Shown: positions 43,496 through 53,887, counted from the stretch's first letter. The stretch is 64,000 nt of DNA from Micropterix aruncella (GCA_944548615.1 OX155963.1:33325415-33389414); one strand, 5' to 3'. A program made the numbers and translations. Notes: generated by a model from the sequence alone, not told the origin.

Positions 43496-45930
43496 GGAGC
43501 GCGGGAATTTTTAAAATCCGTCTTGCACACAACACTCACTGTATCCTGTTTTACGTCTTTGCGTTCGGCGTTCGGCGGCGGGAACATTTTAAGAAGAGGG
43601 TTCCACGTAGAAGAGAGTTTGTAGCCGTCATCTCTATTGAAGTTCGGAGTTCTTCTTATTTCAATGGCTTCCCGGATCATGCGAGGAAAGTAGAATTGTT
43701 CCTTGGATAGAACAATGGGATTTTGAAACTGCATCCAGTGGTTACTTCCGCTATCCAATATATGTTCGCAGATCGCCGATTTTTCTCGCTGAACGTTTTT
43801 AACAGCTTTGATGTGTTCTGTCAGTCGCGTGGCTATGGGCCGTTTCGTTTGTCCAACGTAGGCTAGACCGCAGCTGCATTCGACTTTATACACACCCGGG
43901 GTTTGCAGTGGTATTACATCCTTTACAGGCCTCAAAAATCGAGCTATATTTTGGGTCGGTTTGAAGATCGTTTTTATATCGAATCTGTTTAGCATCTTAC
44001 TTATTCGATCAGTCACGCCCTTGACGTATGGTAAGAATGCTCTTGATCTGCTCGGTTTTTGAGTTTCGTCCGTATTAGATCGTGTGCGTGTCTCGTGATA
44101 TTTTCCGTATCCATTTTTCCTAAGGACATCATTGACATGTTCCATCTCCTTCGGAAAATGCTCAGTGTCGCATAGATCGCGTGCTCGATTCACGAGCGAC
44201 GTTTGCACTGAACGTAGATGGTAGGGATGATGGTGTGAGCTTGCATGCAAATATCTGTCCGTATGTGTGGGCTTCCGATATACCGTATGTCCGAGAGTAT
44301 TGTCACTTCTCCTCGTCACTTTGACATCCAAAAATGGTAAGGAGCCGTCCTTCTCTACTTCATAGGTGAAACTGATTTTTGGGTGTATGGAGTTTAGATG
44401 ACCCAGGATTTCTTTCACCGTTTGAATGTTGCCTTTCAGGATGCAGAAGGTATCATCCACGTAGCGAAGCCAGAGAATGGGTTTAATTTTGGAGGTTTTT
44501 ATGGCTAATTCCTCAAAATATTCCATATATAGGTCACTAACTATCGGCGATACGGGGCATCCCATTGCTACTCCGTCGATTTGTTTGTAATAATCGCCGT
44601 TCCATAGAAAGTAGCAGGATGTCAGGCAATGTTGAAGCATGTCGGCGTAGCTAATAGGGAGGTCCTCAGACCTTAGTTTATCTCTCACCACCGTAAGACA
44701 CTCCGAAATGGGCAAATTCGTAAATAAAGATTCGACGTCAAAGCTCACCATTATTTCGTCTTCGGCCAGTTTTAAGCTTCTAATAATGCTTACGAAATGT
44801 CGCGAGTCTTTCACGTAAGACGTCGTTTTGCCCGTAAGCGGTTGGAGGACACCAGCCAAGTGTTTTGACAGAGGATATGTGGGGCTGTCGATTTGGCTCA
44901 CAATCGGTCTCAATGGTGCATTATCCTTATGGATTTTAGGTAAGCCATATAATTTCGGTGGCTGTACGTTACGTGGTTTAGTGAGATAAGCTATTTCTGG
45001 GAGGGAAGTGACAGATTTATCGATTAAAACTCTCGTTTGCCTGGTAATTCTGCTCGTGGGATTGTAATTCACCTTCTCGTAAGTGTTGGCGTCTTCTAAG
45101 AGCGTCCCAATTTTCCGCTCGTAGTCCACAGTATCGAGTATCACGGTTGCGTTGCCTTTATCGGCCCGCAACACAACTACGTCCTTATTGTCCCGCAGAG
45201 ATTTTAAGCTTTTTCTCTGGGCGGCTGTGGTGTTCGACTGTGGGAGCTTGGCCTTGCGTACAAAGACAGCCACATCCTGTCGCAGTAAGTCGGCCTCTGG
45301 CGCAGGGATCTTGTTACGAGAGATGACTTCTTCAATGCCACCGATAATACTTTCCACAGGCAAACGGTTCGGTGTCGGTACATAATTTAATCCCCTGCTA
45401 AGAATTTCTGTCGTCGGCTGGTCAATGTCAATTTTCGAAAGATTAATGACAGTACTTACAGCGTATTTCGGTACCTCCTTGCGGGAATGCCCTGCGTTTG
45501 CCAGGCGCAGAAACTTGGCATTATGCGACTCCTCACATAGCACCGTGGTACGTTCCGATTGGCTGAAGGAAACTCTGTCGCACTTGTGAAAATCCTCGCC
45601 ACTTAATACGCTGCTTAATTCTAGATGAAGAAATAATAATTCTTTTTGCACATTATCGAGTTTGTACCGATTGTTTTGAATCAACTTTCGAAGCAATTTG
45701 ACACTGGCGACACGGAGAATGTCTGTAGATCCTGGGATATCTTTACGTGGATGAATCCGCACACAATTCGGAATTAAGTTACTATCACGACACTGTTTCA
45801 AGAACACTAACGACGACAAAATTCGCGCGCGTTTTTTCCGCAAACGTTCGAACTGACGCACTTTATACGAAACTTCCTCTCCGTAGAGGCTCGTAATATA
45901 AAATCGAAGACTATCGCGGTTGTTTGACAT
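43417..45930 (-). CDS. Penelope-like protein: reverse transcriptase plus GIY-YIG endonuclease
   Basis: 837 residues from ATG 45930 (MSNNRDSLRFY). The frame is open a further 48 codons upstream to an ATG at 46074, but that lies in the terminal repeat. I prefer the internal start because it begins just after the repeated non-coding-like block and is also kept at 26954. RT motifs: VLRADKGNATVI, KPRNVQPPKLYGLPKIHK, VSFDVESLFTNLP (motif A Asp), GVAMGCPVSPIVSDLYME (motif B), LRYVDDTFCIL (YVDD). The C-terminal GIY-YIG domain is CGLAYVGQTKRPIATRLTEH with a downstream CEHIL and SNHW. No stop or frameshift: this copy could encode a full protein. Penelope enzymes prime from target nicks or ends. Confidence 0.92.
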   Translation of the reverse strand: MSNNRDSLRFYITSLYGEEVSYKVRQFERLRKKRARILSSLVFLKQCRDSNLIPNCVRIHPRKDIPGSTDILRVASVKLLRKLIQNNRYKLDNVQKELLFLHLELSSVLSGEDFHKCDRVSFSQSERTTVLCEESHNAKFLRLANAGHSRKEVPKYAVSTVINLSKIDIDQPTTEILSRGLNYVPTPNRLPVESIIGGIEEVISRNKIPAPEADLLRQDVAVFVRKAKLPQSNTTAAQRKSLKSLRDNKDVVVLRADKGNATVILDTVDYERKIGTLLEDANTYEKVNYNPTSRITRQTRVLIDKSVTSLPEIAYLTKPRNVQPPKLYGLPKIHKDNAPLRPIVSQIDSPTYPLSKHLAGVLQPLTGKTTSYVKDSRHFVSIIRSLKLAEDEIMVSFDVESLFTNLPISECLTVVRDKLRSEDLPISYADMLQHCLTSCYFLWNGDYYKQIDGVAMGCPVSPIVSDLYMEYFEELAIKTSKIKPILWLRYVDDTFCILKGNIQTVKEILGHLNSIHPKISFTYEVEKDGSLPFLDVKVTRRSDNTLGHTVYRKPTHTDRYLHASSHHHPYHLRSVQTSLVNRARDLCDTEHFPKEMEHVNDVLRKNGYGKYHETRTRSNTDETQKPSRSRAFLPYVKGVTDRISKMLNRFDIKTIFKPTQNIARFLRPVKDVIPLQTPGVYKVECSCGLAYVGQTKRPIATRLTEHIKAVKNVQREKSAICEHILDSGSNHWMQFQNPIVLSKEQFYFPRMIREAIEIRRTPNFNRDDGYKLSSTWNPLLKMFPPPNAERKDVKQDTVSVVCKTDFKNSRAPSPAPHHRYNLRSGGSGLRPTRKTTD

Positions 45931-46109
45931 TATAAATAGGATAGAAAACGAATTTACCGCGTGAAATTTGTAGGACCCGACGTTTCGGTGACGTTGCAGC
46001 CGCCGTTGTCTAGGGTAGACTGGAGAGTTGTCAGTCCGTTGTTTTGCGGGTAGGCCGCAAACCGCTGCCGCCACTGCGTAGGTTATAACGGTGGTGGGGG
46101 GCCGGGCTC
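45897..46109 (-). repeat. Penelope terminal repeat (5' pLTR of the full copy)
   Basis: Identical in extent to 43283-43495. It contains the ORF start codon near its inner edge (45930) and, on the minus strand, the CCGAAACGTCGGGTCC block upstream of it. Confidence 0.85.
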
Positions 46110-46245
46110 CCGGCGCAGAAACTTGGCATTATGCGACTCCTCACATAGCACCGTGGTACGTTCCGATTGGCTGAAGGAAACTCTGTCGCACTTGTGAAAA
46201 TCCTCGCCACTTAATACGCTGCTTAATTCTAGATGAAGAAATAAT
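46110..46245 (-). pseudogene. Extra Penelope ORF fragment
   Basis: About 134 bp identical to 45499-45632 (codons around RERTTVLCEESHNAKFLR), placed upstream of the 5' terminal repeat in the same orientation. Joined on both sides at the motif GGGGGGCCGGGCTC. A product of template switching or recombination. Confidence 0.8.
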
Positions 46246-46282
46246 GGGGGGCCGGGCTCCCGCGCTCCGAGCCCGGCCCCCC
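46246..46282. repeat. Palindromic hinge, 14-bp perfect GC-rich stem
   Basis: GGGGGGCCGGGCTC (46246-46259) and GAGCCCGGCCCCCC (46269-46282) with a 9-base loop. The same 14-mer starts the terminal repeat (46096-46109) and lies at all junctions of the array. Confidence 0.85.
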
Positions 46283-46289
46283 ACCACCG

Positions 46290-48054
46290 TTGTTGTTGTG
46301 TTGCGGGCCGATAAAGGCAACGCAACCGTGATACTCGATACTGTGGACTACGAGCGGAAAATTGGGACGCTCTTAGAAGACGCCAACACTTACGAGAAGG
46401 TGAATTACAATCCCACGAGCAGAATTACCAGGCAAACGAGAGTTTTAATCGATAAATCTGTCACTTCCCTCCCAGAAATAGCTTATCTCACTAAACCACG
46501 TAACGTACAGCCACCGAAATTATATGGCTTACCTAAAATCCATAAGGATAATGCACCATTGAGACCGATTGTGAGCCAAATCGACAGCCCCACATATCCT
46601 CTGTCAAAACACTTGGCTGGTGTCCTCCAACCGCTTACGGGCAAAACGACGTCTTACGTGAAAGACTCGCGACATTTCGTAAGCATTATTAGAAGCTTAA
46701 AACTGGCCGAAGACGAAATAATGGTGAGCTTTGACGTCGAATCTTTATTTACGAATTTGCCCATTTCGGAGTGTCTTACGGTGGTGAGAGATAAACTAAG
46801 GTCTGAGGACCTCCCTATTAGCTACGCCGACATGCTTCAACATTGCCTGACATCCTGCTACTTTCTATGGAACGGCGATTATTACAAACAAATCGACGGA
46901 GTAGCAATGGGATGCCCCGTATCGCCGATAGTTAGTGACCTATATATGGAATATTTTGAGGAATTAGCCATAAAAACCTCCAAAATTAAACCCATTCTCT
47001 GGCTTCGCTACGTGGATGATACCTTCTGCATCCTGAAAGGCAACATTCAAACGGTGAAAGAAATCCTGGGTCATCTAAACTCCATACACCCAAAAATCAG
47101 TTTCACCTATGAAGTAGAGAAGGACGGCTCCTTACCATTTTTGGATGTCAAAGTGACGAGGAGAAGTGACAATACTCTCGGACATACGGTATATCGGAAG
47201 CCCACACATACGGACAGATATTTGCATGCAAGCTCACACCATCATCCCTACCATCTACGTTCAGTGCAAACTCGCTCGTGAATCGAGCACGCGATCTATG
47301 CGACACTGAGCATTTTCCGAAGGAGATGGAACATGTCAATGATGTCCTTAGGAAAAATGGATACGGAAAATATCACGAGACACGCACACGATCTAATACG
47401 GACGAAACTCAAAAACCGAGCAGATCAAGAGCATTCTTACCATACGTCAAGGGCGTGACTGATCGAATAAGTAAGATGCTAAACAGATTCGATATAAAAA
47501 CGATCTTCAAACCGACCCAAAATATAGCTCGATTTTTGAGGCCTGTAAAGGATGTAATACCACTGCAAACCCCGGGTGTGTATAAAGTCGAATGCAGCTG
47601 CGGTCTAGCCTACGTTGGACAAACGAAACGGCCCATAGCCACGCGACTGACAGAACACATCAAAGCTGTTAAAAACGTTCAGCGAGAAAAATCGGCGATC
47701 TGCGAACATATATTGGATAGCGGAAGTAACCACTGGATGCAGTTTCAAAATCCCATTGTTCTATCCAAGGAACAATTCTACTTTCCTCGCATGATCCGGG
47801 AAGCCATTGAAATAAGAAGAACTCCGAACTTCAATAGAGATGACGGCTACAAACTCTCTTCTACGTGGAACCCTCTTCTTAAAATGTTCCCGCCGCCGAA
47901 CGCCGAACGCAAAGACGTAAAACAGGATACAGTGAGTGTTGTGTGCAAGACGGATTTTAAAAATTCCCGCGCTCCGAGCCCGGCCCCCCACCACCGTTAT
48001 AACCTACGCAGTGGCGGCAGCGGTTTGCGGCCTACCCGCAAAACAACGGACTGA
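46290..48054 (+). pseudogene. Penelope-like protein, 5'-truncated inverted copy with frameshift
   Basis: Begins abruptly at VVVLRADKGNATV, fused to a stub of the terminal repeat, so about the first 250 residues are missing. The RT (VAMGCPVSPIVSD, YVDD) and GIY-YIG domains follow. A one-base deletion near 47274 (gcaaactcgctcg against gcaaacgtcgctcg in the full copy) stops the RT frame at 47281; the remainder is open at 47278-48054. Otherwise nearly identical to the minus copy. Confidence 0.88.
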
Positions 48055-48155
48055 CAACTCTCCAGTCTACCCTAGACAACGGCGGCTGCAACTTCACCGA
48101 AACGTCGGGTCCTACAAATTTCACGCGGTAAATTCGTTTTCTATCCTATTTATAA
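47976..48155 (+). repeat. Penelope terminal repeat of the inverted copy
   Basis: Runs from GAGCCCGGCCCCCC to ATCCTATTTATAA. It lacks the last ~33 bases (through TTCGATTTTATA) that the other terminal repeats have. The same asymmetry is seen in the miniature remnant at 26954-27084. Confidence 0.8.
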
Positions 48156-48210
48156 TGAAACTACCTACATTGACATTACATTTTTTCTGCCGATATGGCT
48201 GTTCTACACA

Positions 48211-48222
48211 TCCCGCCCACCA
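48211..48222 (-). promoter_or_regulatory. BEL/Pao polypurine tract
   Basis: On the minus strand GGTGGGCGGGA sits directly before the 3' LTR start TGTGTAGAAC, the expected place of the plus-strand primer. Confidence 0.6.
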
Positions 48223-48373
48223 AAAGACGTAGTGCTTTTACAAACATAATACTTTAACTCAAAATTGAACCGCCCACCATGAGGCGTGATACTAACGAAT
48301 TTTAAACTAAATGAGCAGGAAATTAGACTGATTGTCTTTCGATTACATATATATAAAGAAAATTAAAAAAAAA

Positions 48374-50743
48374 CTAAGCTTTTGAGAGATAACATAACTT
48401 ATTACAAGGGCGTTTACAAACACCGGTTTTGGTTTTAATGGACACTACTCTGGTAATATTGTCTGCGCCGGGATGTTTCTCAATTACTTTTCCCAGTAAC
48501 CATTTCGCTGGAGGTTGATTGTGATCCCTGATTATCACGACGTCATTTATCTCAGGTTCCTCTCGTTTCGTAAACCACTTGTGTCTTTGGTTTAATGTCA
48601 CCAAATATTCTTCTGACCATCTTCTCCAAAAGTGGTTTATCATCTTCTGACAGACCTTCCATCTTTGTAGCCCAGTTATAGATGCGTTCGAGTAGTTCTC
48701 CTCTGGTACTACTATCAATGGCTCTCCTATGAGAAAGTGACCAGGGGTGAGCGGAAGTGGGTCCTCAGGATTTTCACTTATGTATGAAAGGGGACGTGAA
48801 TTTAGACACGCCTCGATCTGTGTTAGTACTGTAGACAATTCTTCAAATGTTAGCGTCGAATCACCCACCACTCGCATAAGATGTGACTTCACGCATCGAA
48901 CTCCTGCCTCCCACAGGCTACCAAAGTTTGGAGCGTGGGGTGGAATGAAATGCCAGGTTGTTCCATCACTGGCTAGTTGTCGGCTGATATCATCCGGCAA
49001 CTGAGATTGGGCATCAACCACCATCTTACGTAGCTCGTTATCTGCTCCAACGATGTTTGTAGCATTATCACTGTATAAGTCCTTACAATGACCGCGCCGG
49101 GATACGAAACGATGGAAAGCCGCTATGAAACCTTTCGCGGTTAAGTCGGACACGGCTTCTAAGTGGATAGCTTTGGTTATCATACACACGAAAACGCATA
49201 TGTATCCCTTGTATGACCTCGACCCTCGGCCATGGGACATTCTTAAATTGATATGGCCGGTGAAGTCTACACCGGTTGATTGAAATGGTCGAGATGGTGT
49301 TACTCGTGTTTCAGGAAGTTGACCCATATACTGGTTATTATCTTGTCTCGAGTACCTTATGCACGTAGTACACTTCCTGTAGCACTTCTTAACCAGGTTT
49401 CTGGCACGGATTATCCAGTACTTTGAACGTAAAAGATTTAGCATAATTTGTGGTCCTCCATGCAATGTCTTCATGTGAGCGTCCGCAATTATCAAGTTGG
49501 TAATATGGCTCTCACTAGGCATGATAATTGGATGCCGTTTATCATAGTCCACTTGAGCATGATTAATGCGACCACCGACTCTTAGAATTCCATTCTCGTC
49601 TAGAAACGGGCAAAGAGTGTGAAGGTAGTGTTTCTTAGAGACGCATCCTTGATTTTTAATTGTTTTAAGCTCTTCTTCAAAATAGACACCTTGGCTGTGT
49701 TTGATACAACTCTGAAGAATGACGTCTGTCTCTTGCACTGTTACAAACTTCTTTCTTTCTTTCGTTGACATTCTTTTACATATGGCTAGTATATTTAGTG
49801 TTTTGGATAAGGTCGAAAATTTGGTAAACATTTGATCTTCTTCACGACTTGACTTTACTGCAATAAAATTTTTAATCGCCCTCACTTCTTCCCGTGTTGT
49901 AAATTCTCCTTTAGTTTGTCTACCTTGACTTGTATTTTCTTTTAACCACTCTGGACCGTGCCACCACAATGAACTGTCGAGGAGTCGTGATACCCGCATT
50001 CCTCTTGATGCAACATCTGCTGGATTGTCGGTTGTGTTAACATGGCTCCATTGATCTTTATCCAATATGGTCAAAATTTCTGATACGCGATTGCTGACAA
50101 AGGTAGTCCATCTACTAGGTTCACCATCGATCCAAGCGAGCACCACCGTTGAATCAGACCAAGCGTATAGGTTTTCTTTAGGGATTTTCATGATTTGTGA
50201 TGTCTCGTAAATCAATTTCGCAGCAAGCAGAGCAGCGCATAGCTCGAGTCGGGGAATGGACAGCTCTTTCCCGATTGGAGAAACGGGCGTTAAATTTACG
50301 TTATTATGGATCAGCGATCGAAATAAATCGTAGAAAGTTTGCCATTCTTCGTAACCACCGGAAAATGTGGGTAGGTGTATTTGCGGAAGCTTGACTTCGC
50401 ACGGCGAAGCATGATGCGTTTTTCCTTCAGCCGTGGTCTGGTCGCGTGACGTTCTTGATCTTAAATGATCCTTTAATTTAGTTTTGTATTCTATGTATGC
50501 TTCCTCAAATTGAGAATATATAGCCTCCGTAAAATAGGCAATAGTGTCTTTTTTGGCCCTCTGTACCGTTTCCAAAATACTAGAATGTGTCGATACAAAA
50601 GTGGCATATAATTTTTCCAAACTTTCTAACCTCGCTTCAATGTAATCCACTGTTATGCGATCTTTCGGTAATTTTTTGTAATTTGTGAAAGCCCTTTCCA
50701 AATGATTTAACTTGTCCTCTTGATTTAAAATGAATATTTCCAT
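48374..50743 (-). CDS. BEL/Pao Gag-RNase H-integrase fusion (internal deletion)
   Basis: 789 codons, uninterrupted. Residues 1-140 are a BEL/Pao Gag N terminus (coiled leader, then LPTFSGGYEEWQTFYDLFRSLIH). At about residue 148 it jumps to the RNase H region (LSIPRLELCAALLAAKL with Glu; AWSDSTVVLAW with Asp; NPADVASRG with Asp). Protease, zinc knuckles and RT are absent, yet the join is in frame. Next come an integrase zinc domain (HMKTLH...CYRKCTTC), the integrase core (GVDFTGH, YSDNATNIVGA and LWEAGV, the Asp-Asp-Glu set) and the DUF5641-type tail. Intact integrase motifs suggest it could still bind ends, but no element enzyme could make cDNA. Confidence 0.9.
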   Translation of the reverse strand: MEIFILNQEDKLNHLERAFTNYKKLPKDRITVDYIEARLESLEKLYATFVSTHSSILETVQRAKKDTIAYFTEAIYSQFEEAYIEYKTKLKDHLRSRTSRDQTTAEGKTHHASPCEVKLPQIHLPTFSGGYEEWQTFYDLFRSLIHNNVNLTPVSPIGKELSIPRLELCAALLAAKLIYETSQIMKIPKENLYAWSDSTVVLAWIDGEPSRWTTFVSNRVSEILTILDKDQWSHVNTTDNPADVASRGMRVSRLLDSSLWWHGPEWLKENTSQGRQTKGEFTTREEVRAIKNFIAVKSSREEDQMFTKFSTLSKTLNILAICKRMSTKERKKFVTVQETDVILQSCIKHSQGVYFEEELKTIKNQGCVSKKHYLHTLCPFLDENGILRVGGRINHAQVDYDKRHPIIMPSESHITNLIIADAHMKTLHGGPQIMLNLLRSKYWIIRARNLVKKCYRKCTTCIRYSRQDNNQYMGQLPETRVTPSRPFQSTGVDFTGHINLRMSHGRGSRSYKGYICVFVCMITKAIHLEAVSDLTAKGFIAAFHRFVSRRGHCKDLYSDNATNIVGADNELRKMVVDAQSQLPDDISRQLASDGTTWHFIPPHAPNFGSLWEAGVRCVKSHLMRVVGDSTLTFEELSTVLTQIEACLNSRPLSYISENPEDPLPLTPGHFLIGEPLIVVPEENYSNASITGLQRWKVCQKMINHFWRRWSEEYLVTLNQRHKWFTKREEPEINDVVIIRDHNQPPAKWLLGKVIEKHPGADNITRVVSIKTKTGVCKRPCNKLCYLSKA

Positions 50744-51014
50744 TTTTTTGCACCCTACGTGATTCTGATCATAAAATAATTACAAGTCCGGTAGCCACGA
50801 AATTTTACAAGTGTTTTTGTTTTAATCACGAAATTTCACTAAGTCTTTTTTTTCCGCAAATTTCAACAAAGTCCTTTCTGTTACGCAAATTCAATTAAGT
50901 CCCTTTTGACCTCAATTATTGTGTGGTCACCGGTTGTCACTAACACTATTTTTAGTCAGTTGGCAACACTGTTACTAGTCACTATTTATCGGTAGCACTA
51001 CTCACGGATTTACT

Positions 51015-51036
51015 GTTCCCTGGTTTCGGCACCAAA
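51015..51036 (-). promoter_or_regulatory. BEL/Pao primer binding site
   Basis: Next to the 5' LTR on the minus strand: TTTGGTGCCGAAACCAGGG. TGG plus a tRNA 3'-end-like stretch is the usual start. I cannot name the tRNA with confidence. Confidence 0.65.
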
Positions 51037-51245
51037 TGTCGACTCACTTTTCACTGTTCACTATATCCTCAAATGAAACACTGCTGGTAGGTATGACTCA
51101 ATTTATTGCCAATTCCCAAATACCTATGTAGTTTCAGATCGACGCTGCGACATCGCGAGTTAAATTGCGTTCAACGCCATCTCTCGGAATTGAAACTACC
51201 TACATTGACATTACATTTTTTCTGCCGATATGGCTGTTCTACACA
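51037..51245 (-). repeat. BEL/Pao 5' LTR
   Basis: 209 bp, TGTCGACTCAC to GTTCTACACA on the plus strand, followed by the target duplication ATACT at 51246-51250. Confidence 0.9.
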
Positions 51246-51320
51246 ATACTAAATACATTAGAATACACATATACACACATACATAAATATATACACAATA
51301 TATGTTAAGTCAACTTCAAA

Positions 51321-52520
51321 TTATTCTACTACATCGATCATGGCATGGATAGATAAACGCTCTTCTTGCACCAGCCATTTATTTATTTTGCTTTTAAACA
51401 CATGACAATTGGGGCTGGTTTTAATGTCACTGCTTAATTTATGATAGAGTCTTGTAGCTATGAAAGAGTAGTGTCGCTGTCCGAAAGTCGTCTTCATCCT
51501 AGGTACATTCAAATTATCACTCAGGAGTTGTCTAGTGGGTTTCGTGTGCGTAATAATAAAAAAAATATTTTGTTTGGCCACGAAAACCCAACGTAGTGCA
51601 GTTTTAATGAATAATAACCTAGCATCCAAAACCTGAGCCTCTTTAAAGAGTTCCTTAGAAGAATATTGATATGGTTTGCGATGCATGATTTTTAAAATAC
51701 ATTTTTGCGCTGCTAGAAGTGGCGTCAGGAGGGTTTTGCAGCACCCACCCCACCCAATTATACCATAGTTAATAAGGGTTTCACATAATGCAAAATAAAC
51801 TATGGTTAGCGTCCTACGATCGAGAACACTCCTCAACTCTTTGAAAGTATAACCAAGGGTTCTCACTTTCTTTGACACTACATTGACTTGCTCTTCCCAT
51901 CGCAATTTATTGTCAACTACAATGCCTAGATATTTGACTGTGGGGGATCTCTTTAGTGGTGCACAATTACACGAGGTTTCAGAGTGACATTTGTGAATGG
52001 TTACGTGGTGATTTACTGTTGGCTGACCCCTATTAGTAGGGCTAAAAGTCATATAACTGGTTTTACTCACATTTAGTGTTAGTTTTGCAGTTTCTAGCCA
52101 ATCACGAATCTCATTCATGCCCAAATTTGCTTTTGTGAGAGTACTGTCCCAATTTGATCCCTTAAAGATAACTACAGTGTCGTCAGCATATGAAATTATT
52201 TTTACTGTCGGTAACTGGCAAAGATCATTTATATAAGTGAGGAAAAGTATGGGTCCCAGGACGCTTCCTTGCGGAATCCCATAGGTTAGTGGTTCAGCGT
52301 CACTAAAGTGGTTAAGAATCGACACAAACTGGACTCTGTTAGTTAAATAGCTCTGAAACCATTGGAGACTGGATGACGCTACGCCTATTTTTTTTAATTG
52401 TTGTAGTAACCTATTATGAGGCACCGAATCAAAGGCTTTCGCCAAATCTAAAAATACTGCCAGGCACTTTTCTCCCTTGTCTATGCGTTGTACAAGAAAA
52501 TCTGTTAAGGCTGAGATGGC
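51321..52520 (-). pseudogene. LINE B ORF2, reverse transcriptase part
   Basis: Open from about 52520, reading AISALTDFLVQ then LAVFLDLAKAFDSVPH (motif A), TYGIPQGSVLGPILFLTYIND (motif B), ISYADDTVVIF (motif C) and VKYLGIVVD, followed by the thumb (YGIIGWGGC) and the C-terminal tail to a stop at 51321. The finger region before motif A, including the RPISLL motif, is missing: the endonuclease frame ends at DSCNA (52532) and RT resumes 5' of motif A. A deletion of roughly 100 or more codons makes it inactive. Confidence 0.85.
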
Positions 52521-52531
52521 GTTTGATGTCC

Positions 52532-53887
52532 CTAAGCATTACATGAATCAATTTCTTCATCCGTGACAAATTTTTTGGCTAACATAGGACCCACGCCACA
52601 AAAGTGTTTATTAATGTGATTTAGCACTTTTTTAGTGTTATTTTGCAGGGTAACAACTTCATCCTCGATTTGGATTTTGGACAAAGACGAAGTTTTTTTA
52701 TTTTTTGAATTTGATGCTTCTTTTATTATTTCCCATATTTTCTGAGGGTTTTCTTTCGAGTTTGAAATTTGCGTTTTGTAGAATCTTTGCTTCGTTATTT
52801 TAATTAAATTCTTACATATATTTCTATACCGCGTAAATTTTTGTTTTAAAATGAGGTCATCCGGTCGCTTTTTTAAGGTAGCGTGCATTTTATCGCGTTT
52901 GTGAATACAAAAGAGTAGACCCTTAGTGATCCAAGGATTTAGTTTTTTGTGTTTGTGTCTAATTTTAAAAGTTTCAATTGACGTCTTTTTATTTACTATT
53001 TGACCTAACGAAGTGATAAATGCCCGATATGTTTCATCTGTACTATGCAGAGAGAGAACAGGAGACCAGTCGTGACTGCTAATGTCTTTTAATATATTAT
53101 CGTAGTTAATAGTTTTCTTTGTGAATTCATGTTTATGTTCAGCCTCCTTCCTCCATTTCCCTACTTTAAATAATATTGTATAATGATCTGTAATAGAGTT
53201 TTGGAAGATGATCGTGGAAATCGTATTCTTAGAGCGAATCATAACATGATCAATACAAGTACTACTATTATTGAATTCTCGCGTTGGCTGGACAACCTCT
53301 GGGCGGAGTCCATGTAGCATTAGAAGATTGTTATATTGGTCAGCTTGGATGTTTGCCTTCCCTTCTACTGAAATATTAAGATCCCCACAAAGTATTAAAT
53401 TCTTTACGCTTCGATTTTCAATTAAGACCCCGTCTAATTTTTTTATAAAATTTGTGATATTGTTATTGGATGGACTCCTATATACACAGAGTAGAGTTCT
53501 ATCAATATCAATGTTAACCTGTAGACAATTTGCTTCAGGGAGATTAATTTCTTGGACAGACATATAACTAAAACCTTCTCGTATATACACTACCACACCA
53601 TCATTCTGAGTGTGGTTTAGCGTTGTGTGGTAGCATTCATATCCAGGAATGTGCTTATCCCTAAAGTAGTGTCCATTCCAGGTCTCGGTGAGTATTAGAA
53701 TATCTAGGTCAATTTGGAGACGCTCTAATAGAATAATAAATTGATCGTAATTTTTATTGAGACTTCTAATATTTAGACATAGACACTTGACTGTATCACC
53801 CTCGGACATAATCTCTCTGAACAACAATACGTTTGATGTGACGTGTCTGTTTTCAGTACTATTATTCAAAAAATTCATGTAATCCAT
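52532..53887 (-). pseudogene. LINE B ORF2, endonuclease and linker
   Basis: 451 codons. APE motifs: LCLNIRSLNKN (Asn), LDILILTETW (Glu), VYRSPS, NLILCGDLNI (Asp/Asn), PTREFNNSSTCIDHVM and SITDHYTI (Asp-His). All catalytic positions are present. A Lys-rich linker follows (NPWITKGLLFCIHKRDKMH, RYRNICKNLI). The frame ends where the RT fingers should begin. Confidence 0.88.

Larger units (their letters stand above)
43283..48155. mobile_element. Penelope-like element: complex inverted array
   Basis: Bounded by one 12-bp duplication, so it integrated as a unit. From left: a minus-strand full copy (3' terminal repeat 43283-43495, ORF 43417-45930, 5' terminal repeat 45897-46109); a minus-strand ORF fragment 46110-46245 identical to about 45499-45632; a palindromic hinge 46246-46282; and a plus-strand 5'-truncated copy 46283-48155 with its own 3' terminal repeat. 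The two coding copies are nearly identical. Terminal repeats of 213 bp match Penelope 'pLTR' organisation. Confidence 0.9.
43121..48210 (-). repeat. BEL/Pao 3' LTR (split in two)
   Basis: Pieces 43121-43284 and 48168-48210 join to a 207-bp LTR (TGTCGACTCAC...GTTCTACACA on the plus strand). The target duplication of the inner insertion, TGAAACTACCTA, appears at 43273-43284 and 48156-48167. Confidence 0.9.
43121..51245 (-). mobile_element. BEL/Pao LTR retrotransposon, internally deleted, carrying a Penelope insertion
   Basis: 5' LTR at 51037-51245. 3' LTR at 43121-43284 plus 48168-48210, split by the Penelope-like insertion 43285-48155. The LTRs are 209 and 207 bp and differ by one 2-bp indel (tatatcc/tatcc) as far as I can read, so insertion was recent. 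A primer binding site and polypurine tract are present. The internal region is only 2826 bp and encodes one fusion ORF lacking protease and RT: a deletion derivative that would need enzymes in trans. An older solo LTR of the family is at 21975-22875. Confidence 0.9.

Noticed and set aside
43477..43710. 77-aa frame on the plus strand in the Penelope element, repeated at 47761-47994 on the minus strand
   Set aside because: Antisense shadow of the GIY-YIG coding region, present twice because the element is duplicated.
45930..46074. Penelope protein starting 48 codons upstream at 46074
   Set aside because: That extension lies in the terminal repeat and contains the ribozyme-like block; the start at 45930 is kept at 26954 and begins the conserved sequence.
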